From positions 9,114,001-9,178,000 of the forward strand of contig NZ_JADBEM010000001.1 in assembly GCF_014873875.1 (NCBI RefSeq): a stretch of DNA of 64,000 nucleotides, read 5' to 3'. Origin of the DNA: Actinopolymorpha pittospori. GTDB lineage: Bacteria > Actinomycetota > Actinomycetes > Propionibacteriales > Actinopolymorphaceae. The notes beneath the pieces are model-generated. The model made no database searches and was not told where the DNA came from. It saw only the letters and a program-made list of their open reading frames with translations. The translations under genes and the position numbers were made by a program. Below, in pieces: positions 34,340-41,225 of the stretch (positions are counted from its first letter, which is position 1; every line of letters starts with the position of its first letter).

Positions 34340-35769
34340 ACCGTGTCGAGGACACGGGACGCCAGAGTGGCGGCGGCGACCGGATGGTCGTCGGCGAGCA
34401 GCCCCACCGCCGCGAGGACGTACGCCGCGTCCACCCGCAGGAGCGGCCGTTCCGGAACCAGCCGACCGTTCCCCGCCTCGCCGGCCAGCCCGGCGCGGAG
34501 CACCCGAGCCGTGAGCTCGACACCTCCGTGCCGCAGCAGACCACCCGACCCGACCAGCAGCCGCACCCCGCGCAGGTCCCTGCCCTTCCGCTCGATCCGC
34601 GGGCCGGAGGAACCGGTGACCAGGTGGGTGCGGCCCGCGTGCCTCCGCAAGGCGAGCTTGACGGCGAGCGCGGTCAGTCGTTCGTCGACGTCAAGGTCGC
34701 CCTGCGTGGTCGCCACGAATGCCGGATCGGCGTTGCGCCGCTTGGCCTCCGCGCCCAGCGACTCCCGCTCCTCGACCGACAGCAGGTTCTCCTTGACAGC
34801 GGCGTGGACGATCCCCCGCGCGTTCCAGCGGAGCCCGAGGTCGCCCTCGACCGTACGGCTGACCGGGAGCGTGGCCACGACCTCGCGTCGCAGGACGCCG
34901 CCCTCGGGGTCGGGCTCGAGGACCGAGTGGACGTCGGTGGTGGCGCCGCCGACGTCCACCACGACCACGCCGACGGGCGCACCCGAGTCGGCCGCCGAGG
35001 CACGCGCCAGCACCTCGACGCCGCGGAGCACGAGATCCGGGGTCGCGCCGCGCACGATCTCCGCGAACTCCGTCCGCCGGGACAGCTGCTTCCCACCGAT
35101 CACGTGCCGGACGAACATCTCGCGGATCGCCGCGCGTGCGGGTTCGGGGCGGACGACACCGATCTCGGGCAACACATTGTCGGTGACGGTCACGGCACCC
35201 GTCCCGGCCCCAGCCCCAGCCCCAGCCCCAGCCCCAGCCCCAGCCCCGGCGGTGAGGATCTCCGCGACCTCGTCCCGGCAGGCCAGGTTCCCCGCGACCA
35301 CGACCGGCAGTCGCAGATCCGCCTCGGCGAGGGTGTGCGCGTTCGACCGGAGCACCCGGGTGTTGCCGCCGTCGGTACCGCCGACCAGGAGCACGAGGTC
35401 CGGCTCGCTCGCCGTCAACGCCGCTACCGCGGCGGCGTCGAGCGTCCCGGACGCGACGTGGACGACCCTGCCGCCGGAGGAGGTCGCCACCCGCTCACCG
35501 GCCTCACTCGTCACCAACTCCTCGTTGCCGACGACGGCGACCCGCAGGCCACCCCCGGCGCTCGAGCACGCCCGGACCGGCCAGGCCCGATGATCGCCCG
35601 TCTCTCGCGCCAGCCCGGCGCGCAGCGCGTCGAGCGCCTCCATCAGGTCGGTGCCGATGGTCGTCGGATGGCTGCCGGTCGCGATCAGCGCTCCCGTCGC
35701 CGCGTCGACCAGGGCCGCCTTGGTGAACGTCGAACCGAAGTCCACACACAGGATCGGCGTCCTGGTCAT
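34336..35769 (-). CDS. GlmL/MutL family protein (glutamate mutase reactivase-like)
   Basis: This 477-residue ASKHA-fold protein has two ATP-binding stretches, CVDFGSTFTKAALVD (8-22) and VVVVDVGGATTDVHSV, with a LVLLVGGTDGGNT segment between. The family acts with adenosylcobalamin-dependent glutamate mutase, probably as reactivating factor. No mutase subunits are in the window, so it may serve another B12 enzyme. A run of Ala-Gly repeats interrupts the middle. Its ATG overlaps the MazG stop, and its stop overlaps the LLM start, so three genes form one operon. Confidence 0.85.
   Translation of the reverse strand: MTRTPILCVDFGSTFTKAALVDAATGALIATGSHPTTIGTDLMEALDALRAGLARETGDHRAWPVRACSSAGGGLRVAVVGNEELVTSEAGERVATSSGGRVVHVASGTLDAAAVAALTASEPDLVLLVGGTDGGNTRVLRSNAHTLAEADLRLPVVVAGNLACRDEVAEILTAGAGAGAGAGAGAGAGTGAVTVTDNVLPEIGVVRPEPARAAIREMFVRHVIGGKQLSRRTEFAEIVRGATPDLVLRGVEVLARASAADSGAPVGVVVVDVGGATTDVHSVLEPDPEGGVLRREVVATLPVSRTVEGDLGLRWNARGIVHAAVKENLLSVEERESLGAEAKRRNADPAFVATTQGDLDVDERLTALAVKLALRRHAGRTHLVTGSSGPRIERKGRDLRGVRLLVGSGGLLRHGGVELTARVLRAGLAGEAGNGRLVPERPLLRVDAAYVLAAVGLLADDHPVAAATLASRVLDTV
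35206..35250. repeat. Hexanucleotide microsatellite encoding Ala-Gly repeats
   Basis: The unit CCCCAG (plus strand) is repeated six to seven times inside the GlmL-like gene and encodes a stretch of alternating Ala and Gly. As a multiple of three it cannot shift frame but can vary loop length. Confidence 0.85.
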
Positions 35770-36092
35770 GTGTCCAACTGCGCGGAGATGCCGACCTCGA
35801 GTTCGTCGACCATACGCCGGAACTCCGCGTCCAGGTCCACGTCGTACAACCGCGCCAGCACCAGAACCGACCACAGGCAGTCGGCGAGTTCGTGCCCGAG
35901 CGCCTCCCGGCCACCCGGCATCTCCCGCGCGCCCTCCTGCGCCATGACCAGCTTGGCAAGATCGCCGACGTCGCCGACGAACCCGAGCATGAACTCCTCG
36001 CGGTTCCAGGTCCGGCCGCGAACCCGGTGGTTGAGCTCGTCGTAGAGGGCATGGACGCGCATCGCGCGCTCGGTGAGCTGGTCGATGTTCAT
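35766..36092 (-). CDS. MazG-like nucleotide pyrophosphohydrolase domain protein
   Basis: This 108-residue all-alpha protein has EFMLGFVGDVGDLAKLVMAQEG and HELADCLWSVLVLARLYDVDL, which correspond to the metal-binding acidic helices of the MazG/dUTPase-like fold, although the first motif is weak in glutamates. Such proteins hydrolyse non-canonical NTPs. It is the first gene of the operon with the GlmL-like and LLM genes, joined by a 4-bp overlap. Confidence 0.7.
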   Translation of the reverse strand: MNIDQLTERAMRVHALYDELNHRVRGRTWNREEFMLGFVGDVGDLAKLVMAQEGAREMPGGREALGHELADCLWSVLVLARLYDVDLDAEFRRMVDELEVGISAQLDT

Positions 36093-36135
36093 CGGGCCAG
36101 CGTAGGTACCGATCCGAGCTTCCTGGACGAGCGTC

Positions 36136-37287
36136 CTAGCCGAGCGCCCGCCCGAGGTCGTCGAGCAGGTCGTCGATGGTCTCGATCCCGACCGAGAGCC
36201 GTACCAGGTCGTCCGGCACCTCCAGCGGCGAGCCCGCCGCGCTCGCGTGCGTCATCCGCCCCGGGTGCTCGATGAGCGACTCGATGCCGCCGAGTGACTC
36301 GGCCAGCGCGAAGAGGCGGGTGCGTTCACAGACCTCGATCGCCGCCGCCGCGCCGCCGCGCAGCCGGCACGACACGATCCCGCCGTACCGCCGCATCTGC
36401 TTGGTCGCGACCTCATGGCCCGGGTGGTCGGGCAGCCCGGGGTAGAGGACCTGGCCGACCTTCGGGTGCGCCTGCAGGAACGCGGCGACCCGCTCGGCGT
36501 TGTCGCAGTGGCGTTCCATGCGTACGGCGAGCGTCTTCAGCCCGCGCAGCACCAGCCAGGCGTCGAACGGGCCGGCCACCGCGCCCATCGCGTTCTGATG
36601 GAACGCGAGCCGCTCGCCGAGACCCGCGTCCGCCGTCACCAGCGCGCCGCCGACGACGTCGGAGTGGCCGCCGCAGTACTTCGTCGTGGAGTGGACCACC
36701 ACGTCCGCGCCGAGGGTGAGCGGCTGCTGGAGGTACGGCGAGGCGAAGGTGCTGTCCACGACGAGCAGCGCGCCGGACTCGTGCGCGACCTCGGCGAGCG
36801 CCGGGATGTCCGCGACGGCGAGCAGCGGATTGGTGGGCGTCTCCACCCAGACCACCGCGGTCGGCCGACTGCGTACGGCGGCCCGGACGGCGTCGACGTT
36901 CGGCAGGTGCACGGCGGTGTGCGCCACACCCCACGGCTCGGCGACCTTGGAGAACAGCCGGTAGGTGCCGCCGTAGGCGTCGTCGGGGATGACGACGTGA
37001 TCGCCTGGCTTGCAGAGCGTGCGCAGCAGCGTGTCCTCGGCGGCCATGCCACTCGCGAACGCGAGCCCGCGGGCACCGTGTTCGAGGGCGGCGAGGCACT
37101 TCTCCAACGCGGACCGGGTGGGGTTCCTGGTGCGGGAGTACTCGTATCCCTGCCGTGGACTGCCTACGCCGTCCTGGAGGTAGGTGCTGGTCGCGTAGAT
37201 CGGGGTGATCACCGCTCCGTTGTTCGGGTCGGCGTCCTGACCTGCGTGAATGGCCAGCGTCTCGAAGCCTGGGTGCTGCTCACTCAT
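36136..37287 (-). CDS. Cystathionine gamma-synthase/lyase (PLP)
   Basis: This 383-residue Cys/Met-metabolism PLP enzyme has YxR at 50-52 (YSRTRNPT), ASGMAA and the PLP lysine Lys203 (STTKYCGGHSD). In actinobacteria such proteins act as cystathionine gamma-synthase (O-acyl-homoserine plus cysteine) or gamma-lyase; the sequence does not decide between them. A cystathionine beta-synthase is encoded at 60.8-62.1 kb, which would make a reverse transsulfuration route possible. Its ATG overlaps the YczE-like stop by 4 bp. Confidence 0.85.
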   Translation of the reverse strand: MSEQHPGFETLAIHAGQDADPNNGAVITPIYATSTYLQDGVGSPRQGYEYSRTRNPTRSALEKCLAALEHGARGLAFASGMAAEDTLLRTLCKPGDHVVIPDDAYGGTYRLFSKVAEPWGVAHTAVHLPNVDAVRAAVRSRPTAVVWVETPTNPLLAVADIPALAEVAHESGALLVVDSTFASPYLQQPLTLGADVVVHSTTKYCGGHSDVVGGALVTADAGLGERLAFHQNAMGAVAGPFDAWLVLRGLKTLAVRMERHCDNAERVAAFLQAHPKVGQVLYPGLPDHPGHEVATKQMRRYGGIVSCRLRGGAAAAIEVCERTRLFALAESLGGIESLIEHPGRMTHASAAGSPLEVPDDLVRLSVGIETIDDLLDDLGRALG

Positions 37288-38045
37288 GGCCCCGAGGCTA
37301 TCCGGACCGGGGCCCGGCGGCGGGTACCAGGCTCGGTACGCACGGTGAGTCGCGGCAACAGGACGTGGACGAGGGGTCCGATGCCGAGCGCGTACATCAC
37401 CGTCCCGATCCCGACCTGCCCGCCGAGGAGCCAGCCGACGGCGAGGACGGTGACCTCGATCGTGGTGCGGACGAGCCGTACCGATCGTCCGGTACGCCGG
37501 ACCAGTCCCGTCATCAACCCGTCCCGCGGCCCCGGTCCGAGCTGGGCGCCAATGTAGGCGGCCGTCGCCACCGCGTTGAGCACGATGGCGCCGATCATGA
37601 AGACGAACCGGAGGACGAGCGACCCGGGCACCGACAGCACGGCGAGGGCGAGGTCGACCACGACGCCGACGAGCAGGGCGTTGCTGACCGTGCCGAGGCC
37701 GGGCCACTGGCGGAGCGGGATCCAGGCCAGCAGGACGACGATGCTGACGATGATCACGATGGTGCCGAAGGAAAACGGCGTACGGGACACCACGCCCTGG
37801 TGGAACACGTCCCACGGATCCAGGCCGAGGTCCGCCCTGATCATCAACGCCAGCGAGACGCCGTAGAGGACGAGTCCGAGGTACAGCTGTGGCAGGCGTC
37901 GGCGGAGGCGGCCGGTACGAAGCGCCGCAAGCGGTTGGCCGGAAGGTGGATCAGCAGGTGGGCCGGAGGGTTGGCCACCAGGTTGATCGGCGAGATGGTC
38001 GGATGGATGGTCGGAAGGTTGATCAGCAGGTTGGTCGACGGGCAC
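37284..38045 (-). CDS. YczE/YitT-like integral membrane protein
   Basis: This 253-residue protein has an N-terminal Gln/Pro/Asp-rich repeat tail (about 1-40) and then five to six TM segments with QLYLGLVLYGVSLALMIRADLGLDPWDVFHQGV, the typical YczE N-terminal signature, and GPGPRDGLMTGL later. YczE proteins are often encoded next to a MocR-type regulator (YczR); exactly such a regulator is divergent here. The transported substrate is unknown. It is translationally coupled to the cystathionine gamma-synthase. Confidence 0.8.
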   Translation of the reverse strand: MPVDQPADQPSDHPSDHLADQPGGQPSGPPADPPSGQPLAALRTGRLRRRLPQLYLGLVLYGVSLALMIRADLGLDPWDVFHQGVVSRTPFSFGTIVIIVSIVVLLAWIPLRQWPGLGTVSNALLVGVVVDLALAVLSVPGSLVLRFVFMIGAIVLNAVATAAYIGAQLGPGPRDGLMTGLVRRTGRSVRLVRTTIEVTVLAVGWLLGGQVGIGTVMYALGIGPLVHVLLPRLTVRTEPGTRRRAPVRIASGP

Positions 38046-38063
38046 GCGGACGATCCTGAGGCA

Positions 38064-38090
38064 AACTGGCCTGGAAATACAGGGCCAGTT
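38064..38090. promoter_or_regulatory. Inverted repeat between yczE-like and mocR-like genes, candidate operator
   Basis: AACTGGCC (38064-38071) and GGCCAGTT (38083-38090) form 8-bp perfect arms around an 11-bp A-rich spacer. The 27-bp site nearly fills the 47-bp divergent intergenic gap and ends 2 bp before the MocR start. It is likely the MocR/YczR binding site; binding is inferred. Confidence 0.6.
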
Positions 38091-38092
38091 GT

Positions 38093-39643
38093 GTGACAGT
38101 GGCCCTCATGGCGGACCGCATGGCCTCAGCTGGCCACCTCGCCGGGCTCCTGGGCCCGTGGCGGCAGGCCCGCCATCCGTCACCGTCGTACCGCGCCCTC
38201 GCCGACCGGATCCGCGTCCTCGTCCTGGACGGCCGACTTCCGCCCGGTACCCGACTGCCCAGCGAGCGCGAGCTCGCCCTGGCCCTCGGGACGAGCCGCA
38301 CCACGGTGACCTCGGCGTACGGCGTCCTACGCGAGATCAGCTTCCTCACCAGCCGACGGGGAGCCCCGAGTCGCACCGCGGTGCCGCCCAGCGCCGGAGC
38401 GCGATCGACCGGCGTCATCACCCCCTCCGCCGAGAACGAGTCGCACCTGCTCGACCTCGGCGCGGCGGCTCTCACCGCGCCACCGGGGATGGCCGAGGCG
38501 GTCGCCGCCGCCAGCGAGGCACTCCCGGCCTACCTCGGTGGTCACGGCTACACCGCCCGCGGCGTCCCGGCGCTGCGCGACCTGGTCGCCCGCCGCCACA
38601 CCGAGCGCGGGCTGCCGACCTCACCCGACCAGATCCTGGTCACCAGTGGGGCGCTCCAGGCGTTCGCGCTGGTGCTCCGGACGTTCGTGAGTCCCGGTGA
38701 CCGGGTGCTCGTCGAACACCCGACGTACCCGAACGCCTTGGAGGCGATCCGGCAGACGGGCGCTCGTACCGTCCCCGTTCCGCTCGCCCGCGACGGCTGG
38801 GATCTCGTGATGCTCGAGGCCGCGATGCGCCAGTCCGCGCCACGGCTCGCCTACCTCATCCCCGACTTCCACAACCCCACCGGCCTGCTCATGGACGAGA
38901 GGGAGCGCGGCCGGACCGCCCGTGCCGTCAGCCGTGCCCGGACCCTCACCGTGGTCGACGAGACCCTGCTCGACCTCGACCTCGATCCCGGCCTCGAGCC
39001 GGGCGGCGCCCCCGACGGCTCATCCGGCGCACTGCCCAGCCCGCTCGGCGTGGGCACTCCGCAGGAGGCGGTTCTCCACATCGGCAGCACCAGCAAGTCG
39101 TTCTGGGGCGGACTCGGCATCGGCTGGCTGCGCGCGCCCCTGCCGCTGGTCGCCCGACTGCTCAGCGTCCGGGCGGCGACGGATCTCGGCACGTCCGTCC
39201 TGAGCCAGCTGACGGCGGCGGAGCTCCTGGTGAAGCAGGACTCGATCCTGACCGAACGCCGAACGGTCCTGCGCTCGCGGCGCGCCGCGCTGGTCGACGC
39301 CCTGAGGACACACCTCCCGCAGTGGCGCTTCGCCGTCCCACGCGGCGGCCTGAGCCTGTGGTGTGAGTTGGACGCGCCCGTCTCCAGCGACCTCGCCGTC
39401 CTGGCCGCTCAACTCGGCGTCCGGCTCGCCAGCGGGCCGAAGTTCGGCGTCGACGGGGCCTTCGAGCGGTACGTGCGGCTGCCGTTCACCCTGCCGGAGG
39501 CGGACCTGCGCACCGCCGTCACGCGCATTGCCGACGCCTACGCGACCCTCACCCGGGACGGCCCGCACGGCCTCTCCCCCAGGTCGTCGGCATCCCGACG
39601 GATCGGGCCGGCAGCGGACGACTCCACACCCGTGGTGACCTGA
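38093..39643 (+). CDS. MocR-type GntR/aminotransferase-fold transcriptional regulator (YczR-like)
   Basis: This 516-residue protein has an N-terminal GntR winged helix (RALADRIRVLVLDGRLPPGTRLPSERELALALGTSRTTVTSAYGVL) and a C-terminal fold-type I aminotransferase domain with the PLP lysine in GSTSKSFWGGLGIGW. MocR regulators sense PLP or PLP-amino acid adducts. It is divergent from the YczE-like gene and the cystathionine gamma-synthase, a PLP enzyme of sulfur metabolism. GTG 38093 is used; ATG 38108 is an alternative start. Confidence 0.9.
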   Translation: MTVALMADRMASAGHLAGLLGPWRQARHPSPSYRALADRIRVLVLDGRLPPGTRLPSERELALALGTSRTTVTSAYGVLREISFLTSRRGAPSRTAVPPSAGARSTGVITPSAENESHLLDLGAAALTAPPGMAEAVAAASEALPAYLGGHGYTARGVPALRDLVARRHTERGLPTSPDQILVTSGALQAFALVLRTFVSPGDRVLVEHPTYPNALEAIRQTGARTVPVPLARDGWDLVMLEAAMRQSAPRLAYLIPDFHNPTGLLMDERERGRTARAVSRARTLTVVDETLLDLDLDPGLEPGGAPDGSSGALPSPLGVGTPQEAVLHIGSTSKSFWGGLGIGWLRAPLPLVARLLSVRAATDLGTSVLSQLTAAELLVKQDSILTERRTVLRSRRAALVDALRTHLPQWRFAVPRGGLSLWCELDAPVSSDLAVLAAQLGVRLASGPKFGVDGAFERYVRLPFTLPEADLRTAVTRIADAYATLTRDGPHGLSPRSSASRRIGPAADDSTPVVT

Positions 39644-39728
39644 GCGGCGCCGCGGGTCGTCGGACGGAATTCCCGGTACGCCATGCGACGTTGAGTGCAG
39701 TGACGTTGGCGAGGAAAGGGTGGGCTGT

Positions 39729-40382
39729 ATGTACCTGTTCCGCAACAAATCCGAGATGCCGAGCCCCGATGGCGCGCTCCCCGGACGACCCGAGCGGCTG
39801 TTCAGCCTGTCGCCGACCCACACGGAGTTCGGCACCCCGCTCGAGGGCCCGGTACCTGAAGGGTTCGAGGTCGCGGTGTTCGGACTTGGCTGCTTCTGGG
39901 GTGCGGAGCGTCTCTTCTGGCAGACGCCTGGCGTGTGGTCGACCGCGGTGGGTTACGCCGGTGGCTACACCCCCAACCCGACGTACGAGGAAGTCTGTTC
40001 CGGCCAGACCGGGCACGCCGAGGTCGTCCGGATCGTGTTCGATCCCGCGAAGGCGTCGTACGCCGACCTGCTGAAGATCTTCTGGGAGGCTCATGACCCG
40101 ACCCAGGGCTACCGGCAGGGCAACGACGTCGGCACGCAGTACCGCTCGTCGATCTACTACACCTCCGAGACGCAGCGCGAAGCCGCCGAGGCGACGAAGC
40201 GTGAGTACGGCGAGCAGCTCGGCAAGGCGGGCTACCACCAGATCACGACGGAGATCGCCCCGCTCGGGGACTTCTACTACGCCGAGGACTACCACCAGCA
40301 GTACCTAGCAAAGAACGTAGATGGCTATTGCGGTCTCCAGGGGACCGGCGTCGCCTGCCCGATCGGCGCGAGCCACGCCTGA
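39729..40382 (+). CDS. msrA: Peptide methionine-S-sulfoxide reductase MsrA, 3' end supplied by an inserted element
   Basis: This 217-residue protein reduces methionine S-sulfoxide. The catalytic GCFWG is near residue 55, EVCSGQTGHAEVVRI and AHDPTQGYRQGNDVGTQYRSSI follow, and the C-terminus carries the resolving-cysteine tail GYCGLQGTGVACP. The start is ATG 39729 behind GAGGAAAGGG. Codons up to about 40306 are native; the last 24 residues (YLAKNVDGYCG...) are encoded by the integrative element that begins at the AGCAGTACCT core. The displaced native tail, YLSDQKNPNGYCGLQGTGVVCP, is found at 42735-42832. The new tail uses lower-GC codons such as CTA, GTA, GAT and TAT. Confidence 0.92.
   Translation: MYLFRNKSEMPSPDGALPGRPERLFSLSPTHTEFGTPLEGPVPEGFEVAVFGLGCFWGAERLFWQTPGVWSTAVGYAGGYTPNPTYEEVCSGQTGHAEVVRIVFDPAKASYADLLKIFWEAHDPTQGYRQGNDVGTQYRSSIYYTSETQREAAEATKREYGEQLGKAGYHQITTEIAPLGDFYYAEDYHQQYLAKNVDGYCGLQGTGVACPIGASHA
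40297..40306. other. attL common core (msrA side)
   Basis: AGCAGTACCT. To the left is native msrA sequence; to the right is element sequence giving the replacement tail. The crossover of a serine integrase (2-bp staggered) must lie within this core. Confidence 0.8.
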
Positions 40383-40468
40383 GCGATCGCGAGACACTGC
40401 TCGAACGTCTGTTCTAACCTGGATCAGGAGTCGACGAACACTGGGCAGGGAAGCGACTCCAAACGAAA

Positions 40469-40499
40469 GACCCCCGTCCGGGAGTCCGGGCGGGGTTCT
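40469..40499 (+). terminator. Hairpin terminator after the element-supplied msrA tail
   Basis: CCCCGTCCGG and CCGGGCGGGG pair with one G-U around a GAGT loop and are followed by TTCTTC. It lies 87 bp after the new msrA stop, so the element brings both a coding tail and a terminator. Confidence 0.7.
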
Positions 40500-40522
40500 T
40501 CATATGCGCGATCACGTCAGAC

Positions 40523-40621
40523 TCAGAAGACGCTTGTAAACACCGCGAGAATCGCCGCCGCGATCAGCGTCGCCGCCACGCCGCCACCGATGGTGAGCAC
40601 CCAGGGGTCACCCCGCCCCAA
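40523..40621 (-). CDS. Tiny single-TM peptide in the element (32 aa)
   Basis: TTG 40621 follows AAGGAG (40635-40630) with 8-nt spacing. The peptide is a short polar start (GRGDPW) and one hydrophobic stretch VLTIGGGVAATLIAAAILAVF. It overlaps the end of the 54-residue ORF in another frame. Family unknown; supported by the ribosome-binding site and the TM pattern only. Confidence 0.45.
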   Translation of the reverse strand: MGRGDPWVLTIGGGVAATLIAAAILAVFTSVF

Positions 40622-40728
40622 CTTCGGAGCTCCTTCGTGCCGACCGCCTCCAGGTGGCTGAACGGGGGCCAGACGTCCTCGTCAGGACCTAGCTTGAAGT
40701 GTTCGTTGCGCTCATACGTCCTGGGCAC
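40564..40728 (-). CDS. Small hypothetical ORF in the element (54 aa)
   Basis: GTG 40728 is preceded by AGAGGA with 7-nt spacing. The product starts MPRTYERNEHFKLGPDEDVW and is polar, with no recognised motif. Similar short acidic proteins are common in actinophage genomes. The last third overlaps the 32-residue TM ORF. The function is unknown; a recombination directionality factor is one possibility for any of the small ORFs here. Confidence 0.45.
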   Translation of the reverse strand: MPRTYERNEHFKLGPDEDVWPPFSHLEAVGTKELRSWGGVTPGCSPSVAAWRRR

Positions 40729-40797
40729 AGCGCGGTCCTCTTCCCCTCCCCCTCGGAGGACAGATTACGGCGTGCAACCGACCACCTCTGAACGCAA

Positions 40798-40838
40798 GAG
40801 CGCCCGCCCTCCCCTGCTAGCGGGAAGGACGGGCGCTC
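40798..40838 (-). terminator. Hairpin terminator inside the element
   Basis: Arms GAGCGCCCG (40798-40806) and CGGGCGCTC (40830-40838) match perfectly, with further partial pairing inside. It lies 14 bp past the stop of the 50-residue ORF and separates the integrase transcript from the two ORFs to the left. Confidence 0.7.
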
Positions 40839-40851
40839 GTCTGCGGTGGGT

Positions 40852-41004
40852 TTACACGCGCCGCCGGGCGACGCGTCGGAATGCATGGATCTCAGCCGCG
40901 AGCATCGCGAGGCGAAGGTCGTTCTCACGGTCGTGCTGGAGCCGCACTGCCAGCGCGACGACGGCGACCGCTACGACCGCGACGGCCGCGCCCAAGAGCC
41001 ACAT
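40852..41004 (-). CDS. Small membrane peptide in the element (50 aa)
   Basis: ATG 41004 is preceded by AAGGGCG and lies 5 bp after the stop of the preceding ORF. One TM helix (MWLLGAAVAVVAVAVVALAV) is followed by a charged helix RLQHDRENDLRLAMLAAEIHAF. It may be a coiled-coil-forming or holin-like small membrane protein; the function is unknown. Confidence 0.55.
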   Translation of the reverse strand: MWLLGAAVAVVAVAVVALAVRLQHDRENDLRLAMLAAEIHAFRRVARRRV

Positions 41005-41009
41005 CGCCC

Positions 41010-41186
41010 TTAAACCCTGTCGTCCCGGTCGAGCGTGGAGAGGCCGTTCACGGGGTCGGCGATCGAGAGCTCGGTCGTGATCCCGTCCGCCATGAGGGAG
41101 GAGCGGCCAAGACCGCCGTTCGGCGTGCCGTTGCCGCTCGACGACCCGTTGCCGCTCGACGACCCGTTACCCGGCGCGTGCATCAT
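41010..41186 (-). CDS. Small Gly/Ser/Asn-repeat protein in the element (58 aa)
   Basis: ATG 41186 is chosen because AAGGAAG (41201-41195) precedes it by 8 nt; an in-frame GTG at 41204 would overlap that site. It has two GNGSSS repeats then GNGTPNGG, and a more ordered end (LMADGITTELSIADPVNGLSTLDRDD). It follows the integrase stop by 39 bp in the same direction. No family recognised. Confidence 0.5.
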   Translation of the reverse strand: MMHAPGNGSSSGNGSSSGNGTPNGGLGRSSLMADGITTELSIADPVNGLSTLDRDDRV

Positions 41187-41225
41187 CTCTAGAGCTTCCT
41201 TCACCGGGAAGGGGCCTTTCGCGTT

